Shown piece by piece: positions 6,527 to 14,490 of a stretch of DNA of 64,000 nt. The notes beneath the pieces were generated by a model that worked only from the letters and a program-made list of their open reading frames with translations, did not search any database and was not told the origin of the DNA. Every line of letters starts with the position of its first letter. The stretch's first letter is position 1. The stretch comes from Pedococcus badiiscoriae (GTDB taxonomy: Bacteria; Actinomycetota; Actinomycetes; Actinomycetales; Dermatophilaceae). The translations under genes and the position numbers were made by a program. The stretch covers positions 930,001 to 994,000 of the forward strand of contig NZ_JACCAB010000001.1 of the NCBI RefSeq assembly GCF_013408925.1, given 5' to 3'.

Positions 6527-8458
6527 ATGAGCAAGAACGTCGAGAAGCTCGACCGCGTCGTCATCCGCTTCGCCGGGGACTCGGGCGACGGCATGCAGCT
6601 CACGGGGGACCGCTTCACGTCGGAGACCGCCGCGCTGGGCAACGACCTGTCCACGCTGCCCAACTTCCCGGCGGAGATCCGCGCGCCCCAGGGCACCCTG
6701 CCCGGCGTCTCCAGCTTCCAGCTGCACTTCGCCGACCACGACGTGCTCACCCCGGGCGACGCCCCTGACGTGCTGGTGGCGATGAACCCGGCCGCGCTCA
6801 AGGCCAACCTGCGCGACCTGCCCCGGGGCGCGACGATCATCGCCAACACCGACGAGTTCTCCAAGCGCAACCTCGCCAAGGTCGGCTACGCCGCCAACCC
6901 CCTCGAGGACGGCAGCCTCGAGTCCTGGCACGTGCACCCGGTGGCCCTGACGTCGATCACGGTGGAGGCGCTCGCGGCCTTCGACTCCTTGTCCCGCAAG
7001 GACAAGGAGCGCGCCAAGAACATGTTCGCGCTCGGGCTGCTCTCGTGGATGTACCACCGGCCGACCACCGGCACGGAGTCCTTCCTGGAGAAGAAGTTCG
7101 GCTCCAAGCCCGACATCCTGGCCGCCAACCTCGCTGCCCTCAAGGCGGGCCTGAACTACGGCGAGACCACCGAGGACTTCGCGGTGTCCTACGAGATCGC
7201 CCCCGCCGCGATGAGCCCCGGCACCTACCGCAACATCACCGGCAACGCCGCCCTCGCGCTCGGCCTGGTGACCGCCGCACACCGGGCCGGCATCCCGCTG
7301 GTGCTCGGGTCCTACCCCATCACCCCGGCCTCCGACATCCTGCACACCCTCTCGGGCCTCAAGCGCTACGGCGTCACGACCCTGCAGGCCGAGGACGAGA
7401 TCGCCGGCATCGGCGCGGCGCTGGGCGCGAGCTTCGGCGGCGCCATCGGGGTCACCACGACCTCCGGACCGGGTGTCGCGCTCAAGTCCGAGACCATCGG
7501 CCTGGGTGTCTCGCTCGAGCTCCCCCTGGTCATCGTCGACGTGCAGCGCGGCGGTCCCTCGACGGGGCTGCCCACCAAGACCGAGCAGTCCGACCTCCTG
7601 CAGGCGATGTTCGGTCGCAACGGCGAGTCACCGGTGCCGATCATCGCCCCGAAGTCACCCGCCGACTGCTTCGACGCCGCCCTCGAGGCCGTGCGCATCG
7701 CGACGGCATACCGGACGCCCGTCTTCCTGCTGTCGGACGGCTACCTCGCCAACGGCTCTGAGCCGTGGTCGATCCCGTCGGTGGCCGAGCTGCCCGACCT
7801 GACCGTCGAGTTCGCCACCGAGCCCAACGACACCGACGACTCGGGGCAGCCGGTCTTCCACCCGTTCCTGCGCGACGAGGCGACCCTCGCCCGACCGTGG
7901 GCCGTGCCGGGCACCCCCGGCCTCGAGCACCGCATCGGCGGGATCGAGAAGGCCAACATCACCGGCAACATCTCCTATGACCCCGACAACCACGACCTGA
8001 TGACCCGCCTGCGGGCGGCCAAGGTCGAACGCATCGCCGACACCATCGGCGACCTCGAGGTCGACGACCCGAGCGGTGAGGCACGCGTCCTCGTCCTCGG
8101 CTGGGGGTCGACCTACGGGCCGATCGCCGCCGCCGCGCGCAGCGTCCGCAACACCGGCGCGAAGGTCGCCCGGGCCCACCTGCGTCATCTCAACCCCTTC
8201 CCGGCCAACACCGGAGAGGTGCTGCGGCGCTACGACAAGGTCCTCGTCCCGGAGATGAACATGGGCCAGCTCGCCCTGCTGCTGCGGGCCAGGTTCCTCG
8301 TGGACGTGCACTCGTTCACCCAGGTGCGCGGGCTGCCGTTCACCACCGTCGAGCTCGCCGACGCCATCGTCTCGCTCGCCTCCGGCGACGACACCATCGC
8401 CCCTGACAGCACGGACGCCACCACAGACCGTGTGGTCGCCAAGGGAGGACATCCATGA
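6527..8458 (+). CDS. korA: 2-oxoacid:ferredoxin oxidoreductase subunit alpha (KorA)
   Basis: A 643-residue fused gamma-alpha subunit of a 2-oxoacid:acceptor oxidoreductase, most likely 2-oxoglutarate:ferredoxin oxidoreductase. The gamma domain occupies roughly residues 8-190 (VVIRFAGDSGDGMQLTGDRF opens it). The alpha, pyrimidine-binding TPP domain follows (LGSYPITPASDILHTLSGL, then TTTSGPGVALKSETIGLGV, then VQRGGPSTGLPTKTEQSDL). A transketolase C-like domain ends the chain. The gene overlaps korB by four bases (ATGA). KorAB decarboxylates 2-oxoglutarate to succinyl-CoA with reduction of ferredoxin in an alternative TCA step. No ferredoxin gene is adjacent, so the acceptor is encoded elsewhere. 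Confidence 0.92.
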   Translation: MSKNVEKLDRVVIRFAGDSGDGMQLTGDRFTSETAALGNDLSTLPNFPAEIRAPQGTLPGVSSFQLHFADHDVLTPGDAPDVLVAMNPAALKANLRDLPRGATIIANTDEFSKRNLAKVGYAANPLEDGSLESWHVHPVALTSITVEALAAFDSLSRKDKERAKNMFALGLLSWMYHRPTTGTESFLEKKFGSKPDILAANLAALKAGLNYGETTEDFAVSYEIAPAAMSPGTYRNITGNAALALGLVTAAHRAGIPLVLGSYPITPASDILHTLSGLKRYGVTTLQAEDEIAGIGAALGASFGGAIGVTTTSGPGVALKSETIGLGVSLELPLVIVDVQRGGPSTGLPTKTEQSDLLQAMFGRNGESPVPIIAPKSPADCFDAALEAVRIATAYRTPVFLLSDGYLANGSEPWSIPSVAELPDLTVEFATEPNDTDDSGQPVFHPFLRDEATLARPWAVPGTPGLEHRIGGIEKANITGNISYDPDNHDLMTRLRAAKVERIADTIGDLEVDDPSGEARVLVLGWGSTYGPIAAAARSVRNTGAKVARAHLRHLNPFPANTGEVLRRYDKVLVPEMNMGQLALLLRARFLVDVHSFTQVRGLPFTTVELADAIVSLASGDDTIAPDSTDATTDRVVAKGGHP

Positions 8459-9552
8459 GCACCGACCTGGGTATGCCGTCCATGGGCGTCCGCAGCGGCA
8501 CCGCCGGTGTGCCGCGCCTCGCCGACGACGCCCCGAAGCAGACCAAGAAGGAGTTCACCTCCGACCAGGAGGTGCGCTGGTGCCCGGGGTGCGGCGACTA
8601 CGCCATCCTCGCCGCCGTGCAGGGCTTCCTGCCCGAGCTCGGGCTCAAGCGCGAGAACACCGTGTTCGTCTCGGGGATCGGCTGCTCCTCCCGCTTCCCC
8701 TACTACCTCGACACCTACGGCCTGCACTCGATCCACGGCCGGGCCCCGGCCATCGCCACCGGGCTGGCCACGAGCCGCCCGGACCTGTCGGTGTGGGTCG
8801 TCACCGGTGACGGGGATGCGCTGTCGATCGGTGGCAACCACCTCATCCACGCGCTGCGCCGCAACGTCAACCTCACGATCCTGTTGTTCAACAACCAGAT
8901 CTACGGCCTGACCAAGGGCCAGTACTCGCCCACCTCCGAGGTCGGCAAGATCACCAAGTCGACGCCCATGGGCTCGGTCGACAACCCCTTCAACCCGGTG
9001 TCCCTGGCGCTCGGCGCCGAGGCCACCTTCGTGGCGCGGACCACCGACACCGACCGCAAGCACCTCACCGGGATCCTGCGCGCGGCGGCCGAGCACCGTG
9101 GCACGTCCCTCGTCGAGATCTACCAGAACTGCCCGATCTTCAACGACGGCGCGTTCGACCTGATCAAGGACCAGTCCGAGCAGGAGGCGCGCATCGTCCA
9201 CCTCGCCGACGGGCAGCCCGTCGGCGTCGGGCCGGAGGGTGACCGCCAGGTGCTGGTGCGCGGCGAGGGAGGTGCGATGGAGTTCGTCCCGCAGGCCCAG
9301 GCCCAGGGACGCGACGTCGTCGTGCACGATGCCGCCGCGCCGGACCCGACGCAGGCGTTCGCCCTGTCGCGGCTCGACTCCCCCGCGATGACGCACGTCC
9401 CGATGGGCATCTTCCGCAGTGTCAGCCTGCCCACCTATGACGACCTCGTCCGGGCCCAGGTGGACGCAGCGATCGACACCGCGGGCGGGCGCCCCACCGA
9501 CGCCGACATCGACGCGCTCATCCACGGGCGAGACACCTGGACCGTGGCGTGA
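8455..9552 (+). CDS. korB: 2-oxoacid:ferredoxin oxidoreductase subunit beta (KorB)
   Basis: A 365-residue TPP-binding beta subunit, partner of KorA. It shows the cysteine-rich start of the family (RWCPGCGDYAILAAVQ), a further cysteine in GIGCSSRFPYY, the diphosphate-binding signature GDGDALSIGGNH and the metal-binding NNQIYGLTKGQYSPTS. These cysteines hold the single 4Fe-4S cluster that passes electrons to ferredoxin. The start overlaps korA (ATGA), so the two are co-translated. Length and motifs match the mycobacterial KorB type; specificity for 2-oxoglutarate rather than pyruvate is inferred from that resemblance. Confidence 0.92.
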   Translation: MSTDLGMPSMGVRSGTAGVPRLADDAPKQTKKEFTSDQEVRWCPGCGDYAILAAVQGFLPELGLKRENTVFVSGIGCSSRFPYYLDTYGLHSIHGRAPAIATGLATSRPDLSVWVVTGDGDALSIGGNHLIHALRRNVNLTILLFNNQIYGLTKGQYSPTSEVGKITKSTPMGSVDNPFNPVSLALGAEATFVARTTDTDRKHLTGILRAAAEHRGTSLVEIYQNCPIFNDGAFDLIKDQSEQEARIVHLADGQPVGVGPEGDRQVLVRGEGGAMEFVPQAQAQGRDVVVHDAAAPDPTQAFALSRLDSPAMTHVPMGIFRSVSLPTYDDLVRAQVDAAIDTAGGRPTDADIDALIHGRDTWTVA

Positions 9553-9576
9553 CGCGCTCCGCGGCCCCCGCCTGAC

Positions 9577-10497
9577 GTGCCGCGCGACGACGAGAGGCGT
9601 GGCACGGTCTACGGGCTGCTGGCCTATGCGATCTGGGGAGCCTTCCCCCTCTACTTCGCTGCGCTGAAGCCGGCCGGGGCCTGGGAGATCCTGTCGCACC
9701 GCATCCTCTGGACGCTGCTGCTCTGCGCACTGGTCCTGCTCGTGCGCCGCGACCTGGCCTGGGCCCGTCAGCTGTGGCAGCGGCCGCGCCTCGGCCTCGG
9801 GGTCACCGCCGCAGCTCTACTCATCGCCACGAACTGGGTGATCTATGTGGCCGCCGTGATCGGCGGCAAGACGACCGAAGCCGCCCTGGGCTACTTCCTC
9901 AACCCCATCGTCACCGTCGCACTCGGGGTCGTCGTGCTGCGCGAACGACTGCGCCCCCTGCAGTGGGTGGCCGTCGCCATCGGTGCCCTGGCAGCCATCT
10001 ACCTGAGCATCGCGGCAAGATCGGTGCCGCTCATCCCCGTCAGCCTCGCGATGTCGTTCGGGCTCTACGGACTCGTGAAGAAGAAGGTCGGCGCGTCGCT
10101 GGAGGCCATGCACTCGCTCGCCGCGGAGACGGCGGTGCTCGCGCCCGTCGCCCTCGTGATGCTGGCCGTGCTCACAGCTCGCGGAGACACCACCTTCACC
10201 ACGCATGGGGGCGTGCACACCGCGCTGCTCGTCGCCGCCGGAGTCGCGACCGCCATCCCACTGCTGCTGTTCGCCGCCGCCGCACGCCGCGTCCCGCTCG
10301 TCACCATCGGCCTGCTGCAGTTCATCACGCCGGTGCTCCAGCTCCTGTGCGGCGTCCTGCTCCTCGGCGAGCACCTGTCCGGGACCCGCTGGATCGGTTT
10401 CGGCATCGTGTGGGTCGCCTTGGCAGTGCTGAGCTACGACTCGCTGCGCAACCTGCCTCGGCGCGGCCGGCCGGACGTCGAGGCCGTCCTGCCCTGA
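9577..10497 (+). CDS. rarD: EamA/RarD family transporter
   Basis: A 306-residue drug/metabolite transporter with about ten membrane helices, matching the RarD branch: GTVYGLLAYAIWGAFPLYF at the N-terminus, ILSHRILWTLLLC, then NWVIYVAAVIGGKTTEAALGYF and NPIVTVALGVVVLRERL. RarD proteins are presumed metabolite or drug exporters; no substrate is defined. The start is GTG at 9577, 24 bases after korB, so read-through from korAB is possible, though a functional link is not apparent. Its stop converges on the DinB gene six bases away. Confidence 0.85.
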   Translation: MPRDDERRGTVYGLLAYAIWGAFPLYFAALKPAGAWEILSHRILWTLLLCALVLLVRRDLAWARQLWQRPRLGLGVTAAALLIATNWVIYVAAVIGGKTTEAALGYFLNPIVTVALGVVVLRERLRPLQWVAVAIGALAAIYLSIAARSVPLIPVSLAMSFGLYGLVKKKVGASLEAMHSLAAETAVLAPVALVMLAVLTARGDTTFTTHGGVHTALLVAAGVATAIPLLLFAAAARRVPLVTIGLLQFITPVLQLLCGVLLLGEHLSGTRWIGFGIVWVALAVLSYDSLRNLPRRGRPDVEAVLP

Positions 10498-10503
10498 CCC
10501 GCG

Positions 10504-11001
10504 TCAGCGAGGCACGTGGTGGCCGGTGCCACCGTCGATCAGCTCGCGCAGGATGTCGGCGTGGCCCGCGTGCCGGACCGTGTCCTCGATCATGTGCACG
10601 AGCACCCAGCGGAGGCTGACGGTCCGACCGGTGTAGGCCGTGCCGGTGTCCTCCAGTGCCAGCTCGTGGATCGCCGCATCCGACGCCGCCGCGGCCCGCC
10701 GGTAGAAGGCCACGATCTCCTCGGTGGTCTCGCCCGCGGCAGCGCGCATGTCGGCCTCGGGGTCCTGCGAGATGTCCGTCAGCGGCTCGGTGGGCCGGCC
10801 GAACGTCTCGCAGAACCAGCCGTACTCGGCGTTGGCGAGGTGCTTGACCAGCCCCAGGAGGTTGGTGCCGCTGGGCACCATCGGACGGCGCACCTCCTCG
10901 TCCGACAGGCCCTCCAGCTTCCAGAGCATCACGTCGCGGTGGCTGCGCAGTGCGGCGAGCAGGACCGACTTCTCGTCGGCGGTGTAGGGCTGCAGAGTCA
11001 T
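10504..11001 (-). CDS. DinB/DUF664 family protein
   Basis: A 165-residue DinB-superfamily protein of the DUF664 type. Candidate metal ligands and signatures are LLGLVKHLANAEYGWF (about residue 50) and the C-terminal VHMIEDTVRHAGHADILREL (about residue 135). It is a paralogue of the protein at 2398-2901, sharing the H-x3-E-x2-R-H-x-GH-DILRE pattern. Its ATG lies just after the stop of the upstream lactone oxidase gene (11003), so it is the last gene of a three-gene run 13446-10504. No substrate can be proposed. Confidence 0.85.
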   Translation of the reverse strand: MTLQPYTADEKSVLLAALRSHRDVMLWKLEGLSDEEVRRPMVPSGTNLLGLVKHLANAEYGWFCETFGRPTEPLTDISQDPEADMRAAAGETTEEIVAFYRRAAAASDAAIHELALEDTGTAYTGRTVSLRWVLVHMIEDTVRHAGHADILRELIDGGTGHHVPR

Positions 11002-11002
11002 G

Positions 11003-12304
11003 TCATCGGCCCAGGACGTGGTCCAGGTAGGCGTTGGCGAACCGTCGCTGTGGGTCGAGCCGGTCCCGCACGGCCACGAAGTCGTCGAACCGCGGGTAGA
11101 GCTCCCTGAGCCGATCGGCGCCGAGGGTGTGCAGCTTGCCCCAGTGCGGTCGAGCCTCGTGCTCGGCCACGATGGCCTCGAACGCCGCGAAGGCCCCGTG
11201 GTCGTCCATCCGGTGGTACTGGTGGATCGCGAGGTACGCGTTCTCCCGCTGGTATGCCGTCGAGAGCCAGATGTCGTCGGCCCCGATGAACCGGATCTCC
11301 AGCGGGAAGGTCAGGGGCGCCCGATGTCGCTCGAGCCAGCTCCGCACGGCCAGGACGACCTCCGTGACCGCGGCGCGGGGCACGGCATACTCGCTCTCCC
11401 TGAACCGCACCTTTCGTTCGGCGACGAACACCCGCCACGAGTCGTCGGTGTACTCGCGCGCGCCGAGCAGACGCGCGCTCACCGCGTTGAGCCGGGGGAC
11501 CACGGCCGGCCACCGCGACGCACCGCGGTTGGTGAGCTCGAAGAGCCGGTTGGACAGCAGGTCGTCGTCGAGGGCGGCACGCCAGCGCGGCAGCGGGGTG
11601 CCGGTCTCCCCGTCGGGGACCCGGTCGTTGTGCTTGACGAGGACCCGGTCGGTCAACGGGAACCAGTGCATGTCGACGTGGTCATGGCGCTCGACGTCCT
11701 CCTCGAGGCGCTCGAGCACCTCGAACAGGTCGGCGCCGAACTCCTTGGCGTGCAGGCGAAAGGCCGGCACGCACTGGAGCTCGACCTCCGTGATCACGCC
11801 CAGCGCCCCCAGGCCCACCCGCGCAGCCTGGAAGACCTCCGGCTCGACCTCCGCCGAGCAGGCCAGCACGGAGCCGTCGGCCAGCACCAGCTCCAGTCCG
11901 GACACCGCGGCAGCGATCCCCTGTAGGCGGATGCCTGTGCCGTGGGTGCCCGTCGAGATGGCCCCCGCGACCGACTGCCGGTCGATGTCGCCGAGGTTGG
12001 GCAGCGCGAGGCCGAGCGCGTGCAGCGCCGGGTTGAGGACGTGCAGCGGGGTCCCCGCCAGCACCCTGACCCTGCGCTGCTCCCGGTCCACGTGCGTGAT
12101 GCCGCTCAGCCCGTCGAGGCTCAGCTGGAGGCCGTCCGTGGCAGCCACTCCGGTGAACGAGTGCCCGGCCCCCAGTGCCTTGACCGGTATGCCGCGGGCG
12201 TGTGCCCGTTCGACCGCCGCCACCACCTCGTCCGGGCGGCGCGGCGCGGCGACCTCCGCCGGATGGCACGACTGGTTGCCGGCCCAGTTGGTCCAGGTGG
12301 TCAT
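11003..12304 (-). CDS. D-arabinono-1,4-lactone oxidase family FAD-linked oxidase
   Basis: A 433-residue flavoprotein of the aldono-lactone oxidase family. The FAD PCMH domain occupies the first 170 or so residues: VKALGAGHSFTGVAATDG, then LPNLGDIDRQSVAGAISTGTHG, where the TGTHG segment is the flavin-binding loop. The ALO C-terminal domain ends in the family motif HWGKLHTL (about residue 385) and YPRFDDFVAVRDRLDPQRRF. The expected reaction is oxidation of a sugar 1,4-lactone such as L-gulono- or D-arabinono-lactone with oxygen. It overlaps the racemase-like gene upstream (ATGA) and is therefore co-expressed with it; a shared pathway is not obvious. Confidence 0.88.
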   Translation of the reverse strand: MTTWTNWAGNQSCHPAEVAAPRRPDEVVAAVERAHARGIPVKALGAGHSFTGVAATDGLQLSLDGLSGITHVDREQRRVRVLAGTPLHVLNPALHALGLALPNLGDIDRQSVAGAISTGTHGTGIRLQGIAAAVSGLELVLADGSVLACSAEVEPEVFQAARVGLGALGVITEVELQCVPAFRLHAKEFGADLFEVLERLEEDVERHDHVDMHWFPLTDRVLVKHNDRVPDGETGTPLPRWRAALDDDLLSNRLFELTNRGASRWPAVVPRLNAVSARLLGAREYTDDSWRVFVAERKVRFRESEYAVPRAAVTEVVLAVRSWLERHRAPLTFPLEIRFIGADDIWLSTAYQRENAYLAIHQYHRMDDHGAFAAFEAIVAEHEARPHWGKLHTLGADRLRELYPRFDDFVAVRDRLDPQRRFANAYLDHVLGR

Positions 12305-13446
12305 CCGAAGTTCTTCCCCTCACCACGGTAGGTCGGCACCGTCTCGACCAGCCGATCCCCGCTGACCAGGTGGAGGGAGTCGAAACGCTCACACATCTCC
12401 CCCGCCTTGGCATGCCGGAACCACACGCGGTCTCCCAGCCGCAGGTCGCGAACTCCGTTGCCCTGCAACGGCGTCTGGACCTCACCCACCCCCTCGGACC
12501 TGACCAGCCTGGCATCCGACCTCCCGAACGACGCGGGCACCCGCGCCCACCCCGGCGGACCGGACGCCACGTAGCCACCCCCGAACGCGGTGACGAACCC
12601 CGGGCCCGGGTGACGGACGACCGGCAGGGCGAAGGCCGCGGCGGGCCGCGGGGTGAAGTCGTCGTAGCCGTCGAACAGGGTCGGGGCGTACAGCCCGGAC
12701 CCGGCCGCCAGCTCGGTGAGCGACGGGTCGCGACCGGTGACGTGCAGGGAACCGGTCCCCCCACCGTTGACGAACTCGAGGTCGGCCACCTCGCGCACGG
12801 CAGCGACGACCTCGGCGCGCCTGCGCAGCAGGGACTGCGCGGAGCGTCGCTTGACCAACCGCACCGCGGGTGAGGAGTCGGGTAGCCCGGCGATCTGGGC
12901 GTCGTAGAACATCACCCCCACGACGGACAGACCAGCGGCCGCCGCGGCGCGAGCCACCGCCACCACGTCGGCCGGCTCTCGCAGCGGCGACCGCCGGACG
13001 CCCAGGTGCAGGCGGCCGATCCGCAGTGAGGCGTCGACGTCCAGGGCGACCCGCAGCCCGTGCGGTCGATCCAGTCCCGCGAGCAGCTCCACGTGCTCGC
13101 GGGAGTCGACCGTCAGGGTGATCTGTGCGGCCTCCCGCGCGTCCGAGGCCAGGGCAGCCAGGCCAGCCCGGTCGACGCTGGGGTAGGCAACGAAGACGTC
13201 CTCGAGTCCCTGCGCGACCAGCCAGCGCGCCTCGGGCACGGCATACGCCATCACCCCGGCGAAGCCCGGCTTGGCCAGCACCCGTGACAGGAGCGCGCGA
13301 CAACGCACCGACTTGGAGGCCACCCGGATCGGTTTGCCGAGCGACCGCCGCACGAGGTCGGCGGCGTTGGCGTCGAAGGCGTCGAGGTCGACGATGGCGA
13401 ACGGAGGTTGCACGGCCGCTGTCGCCGCGTCCCACGAGAGGGTCAC
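12301..13446 (-). CDS. Alanine racemase-like PLP protein (amino acid deaminase/aldolase type)
   Basis: A 381-residue fold-type III PLP enzyme related to alanine racemase N-terminal domains and D-threonine aldolase. PFAIVDLDAFDANAADLVRR precedes the likely PLP lysine in IRVASKSVRCRALL. GLYAPTLFDGYDDF and the C-terminal segment WFRHAKAGEMCERFDSLHLV match the D-serine dehydratase/aldolase-like C-terminal domain, in which His and Cys bind metal. Substrate is unknown; a beta-hydroxy D-amino acid is an inference. GTG at 13446 is preferred over an in-frame GTG at 13464 because a TAGGGT box sits seven bases before it. The stop overlaps the lactone oxidase start. Confidence 0.8.
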   Translation of the reverse strand: MTLSWDAATAAVQPPFAIVDLDAFDANAADLVRRSLGKPIRVASKSVRCRALLSRVLAKPGFAGVMAYAVPEARWLVAQGLEDVFVAYPSVDRAGLAALASDAREAAQITLTVDSREHVELLAGLDRPHGLRVALDVDASLRIGRLHLGVRRSPLREPADVVAVARAAAAAGLSVVGVMFYDAQIAGLPDSSPAVRLVKRRSAQSLLRRRAEVVAAVREVADLEFVNGGGTGSLHVTGRDPSLTELAAGSGLYAPTLFDGYDDFTPRPAAAFALPVVRHPGPGFVTAFGGGYVASGPPGWARVPASFGRSDARLVRSEGVGEVQTPLQGNGVRDLRLGDRVWFRHAKAGEMCERFDSLHLVSGDRLVETVPTYRGEGKNFG

Positions 13447-13453
13447 ACCCGCG

Positions 13454-13459
13454 ACCCTA
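13454..13459 (-). promoter_or_regulatory. -10 box for the leaderless racemase-like gene
   Basis: TAGGGT, then seven bases, then GTG at 13446. It lies between this gene and idsA, giving the 13446-10504 run its own promoter. Confidence 0.5.
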
Positions 13460-13494
13460 TCCACGACTGTCAGGGCCGGGGCGGGAACTGCGGG

Positions 13495-14490
13495 TCAGCC
13501 GACGCGGGTGACGACGCTGGTCGCCAGGGCACGCAGGGCCGTCTTCGCCTCGCTGTCGGGCAGCGGGTCGAGGACGTCCTGAGCCGAGCGGGCCACGGTG
13601 GCGGTGTGTTCGCGCGCCCGCTCCATCGCCGGGTGGGCGCGCAGCAGGCCGAGCGCCTCGTCGAGCAGGCCCTGGTCGCGCAGCTCCGCCTGCAGCAGGT
13701 CACGCAGCCGTTCGTCGGCCGGGTCCGTCGAGGCGAGGGCGTAGAGGACCGGCAGGGTGCGCTTGCCCTCGCGCAGGTCGGTGCCGGGGGTCTTGCCCAG
13801 GTCCTCGGCATCCGACGAGACGTCGATGAGGTCGTCGGCGAGCTGGAAGGCCATGCCGAGCCGCTCGCCGTACTCGCGCATGATCTCGACGGTGCGCTGG
13901 TCGCACCCGGAGAACATCGCGCCGTAGCGGGCCGCGGTCGCGATGAGCACGCCGGTCTTGTCGGCCAGCACCCCGAGGTAGTAGTCGACCGGGTCCTGGC
14001 CGCTGGGGCTGGGCCGGTCGTCACGGATCTGACCGGCGCACAGCCGCACGAACGTCTCGGCCTGGATCTTGACGGCATCGGCACCGAGGTCGGCGATGAT
14101 CGACGACGCGGTGCCGAACAGCATGTCGCCCACCAGGATCGCGGTGGAGTTGCCGTACTTCGCGTTGGCGCTGGGGGCGCCACGGCGGACGTGCGCCTCG
14201 TCCATGACGTCGTCGTGGCACAGCGACGCGACGTGGGTCAGCTCGACCCCTGCGGCCGCGGCCACGACGTCACCGTTGATGCCGGTGCCCAGCTCGGAGG
14301 CCAGCAGGGTCAGTAGCGGCCGGAACCGCTTGCCACCTGCCTCGATCAGGTGGGTGTTGGCCTCGGCGATGAACGGGTCGTCGTGGTCGACCTCCCGGCG
14401 AAGCAGCAAGTCGACCTCGTCGAGCCCGGCCTGCAGGCGCGCCGAGAGCTCCTCTGACGTGCCCGGCAGGACGAAGACGGCAGGCGTCAT
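13495..14490 (-). CDS. Polyprenyl diphosphate synthase (menaquinone side chain)
   Basis: A 331-residue trans-isoprenyl diphosphate synthase. Both aspartate-rich motifs are present: DDVMDEAHVRRG (DDxxD, about residue 95) and FQLADDLIDV (about residue 225), along with GGKRFRPLL near the N-terminus and KTGVLIATAARYGA mid-chain. It condenses isopentenyl diphosphate units into the long chain attached by MenA to dihydroxynaphthoate. Small residues before the first DDxxD motif favour a long product, but chain length cannot be read off. The ATG overlaps the nuoN stop (ATGA), making it the fifteenth gene of the nuo operon. In Mycobacterium the equivalent gene (grcC1) lies beside menJ instead. Confidence 0.88.
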   Translation of the reverse strand: MTPAVFVLPGTSEELSARLQAGLDEVDLLLRREVDHDDPFIAEANTHLIEAGGKRFRPLLTLLASELGTGINGDVVAAAAGVELTHVASLCHDDVMDEAHVRRGAPSANAKYGNSTAILVGDMLFGTASSIIADLGADAVKIQAETFVRLCAGQIRDDRPSPSGQDPVDYYLGVLADKTGVLIATAARYGAMFSGCDQRTVEIMREYGERLGMAFQLADDLIDVSSDAEDLGKTPGTDLREGKRTLPVLYALASTDPADERLRDLLQAELRDQGLLDEALGLLRAHPAMERAREHTATVARSAQDVLDPLPDSEAKTALRALATSVVTRVG

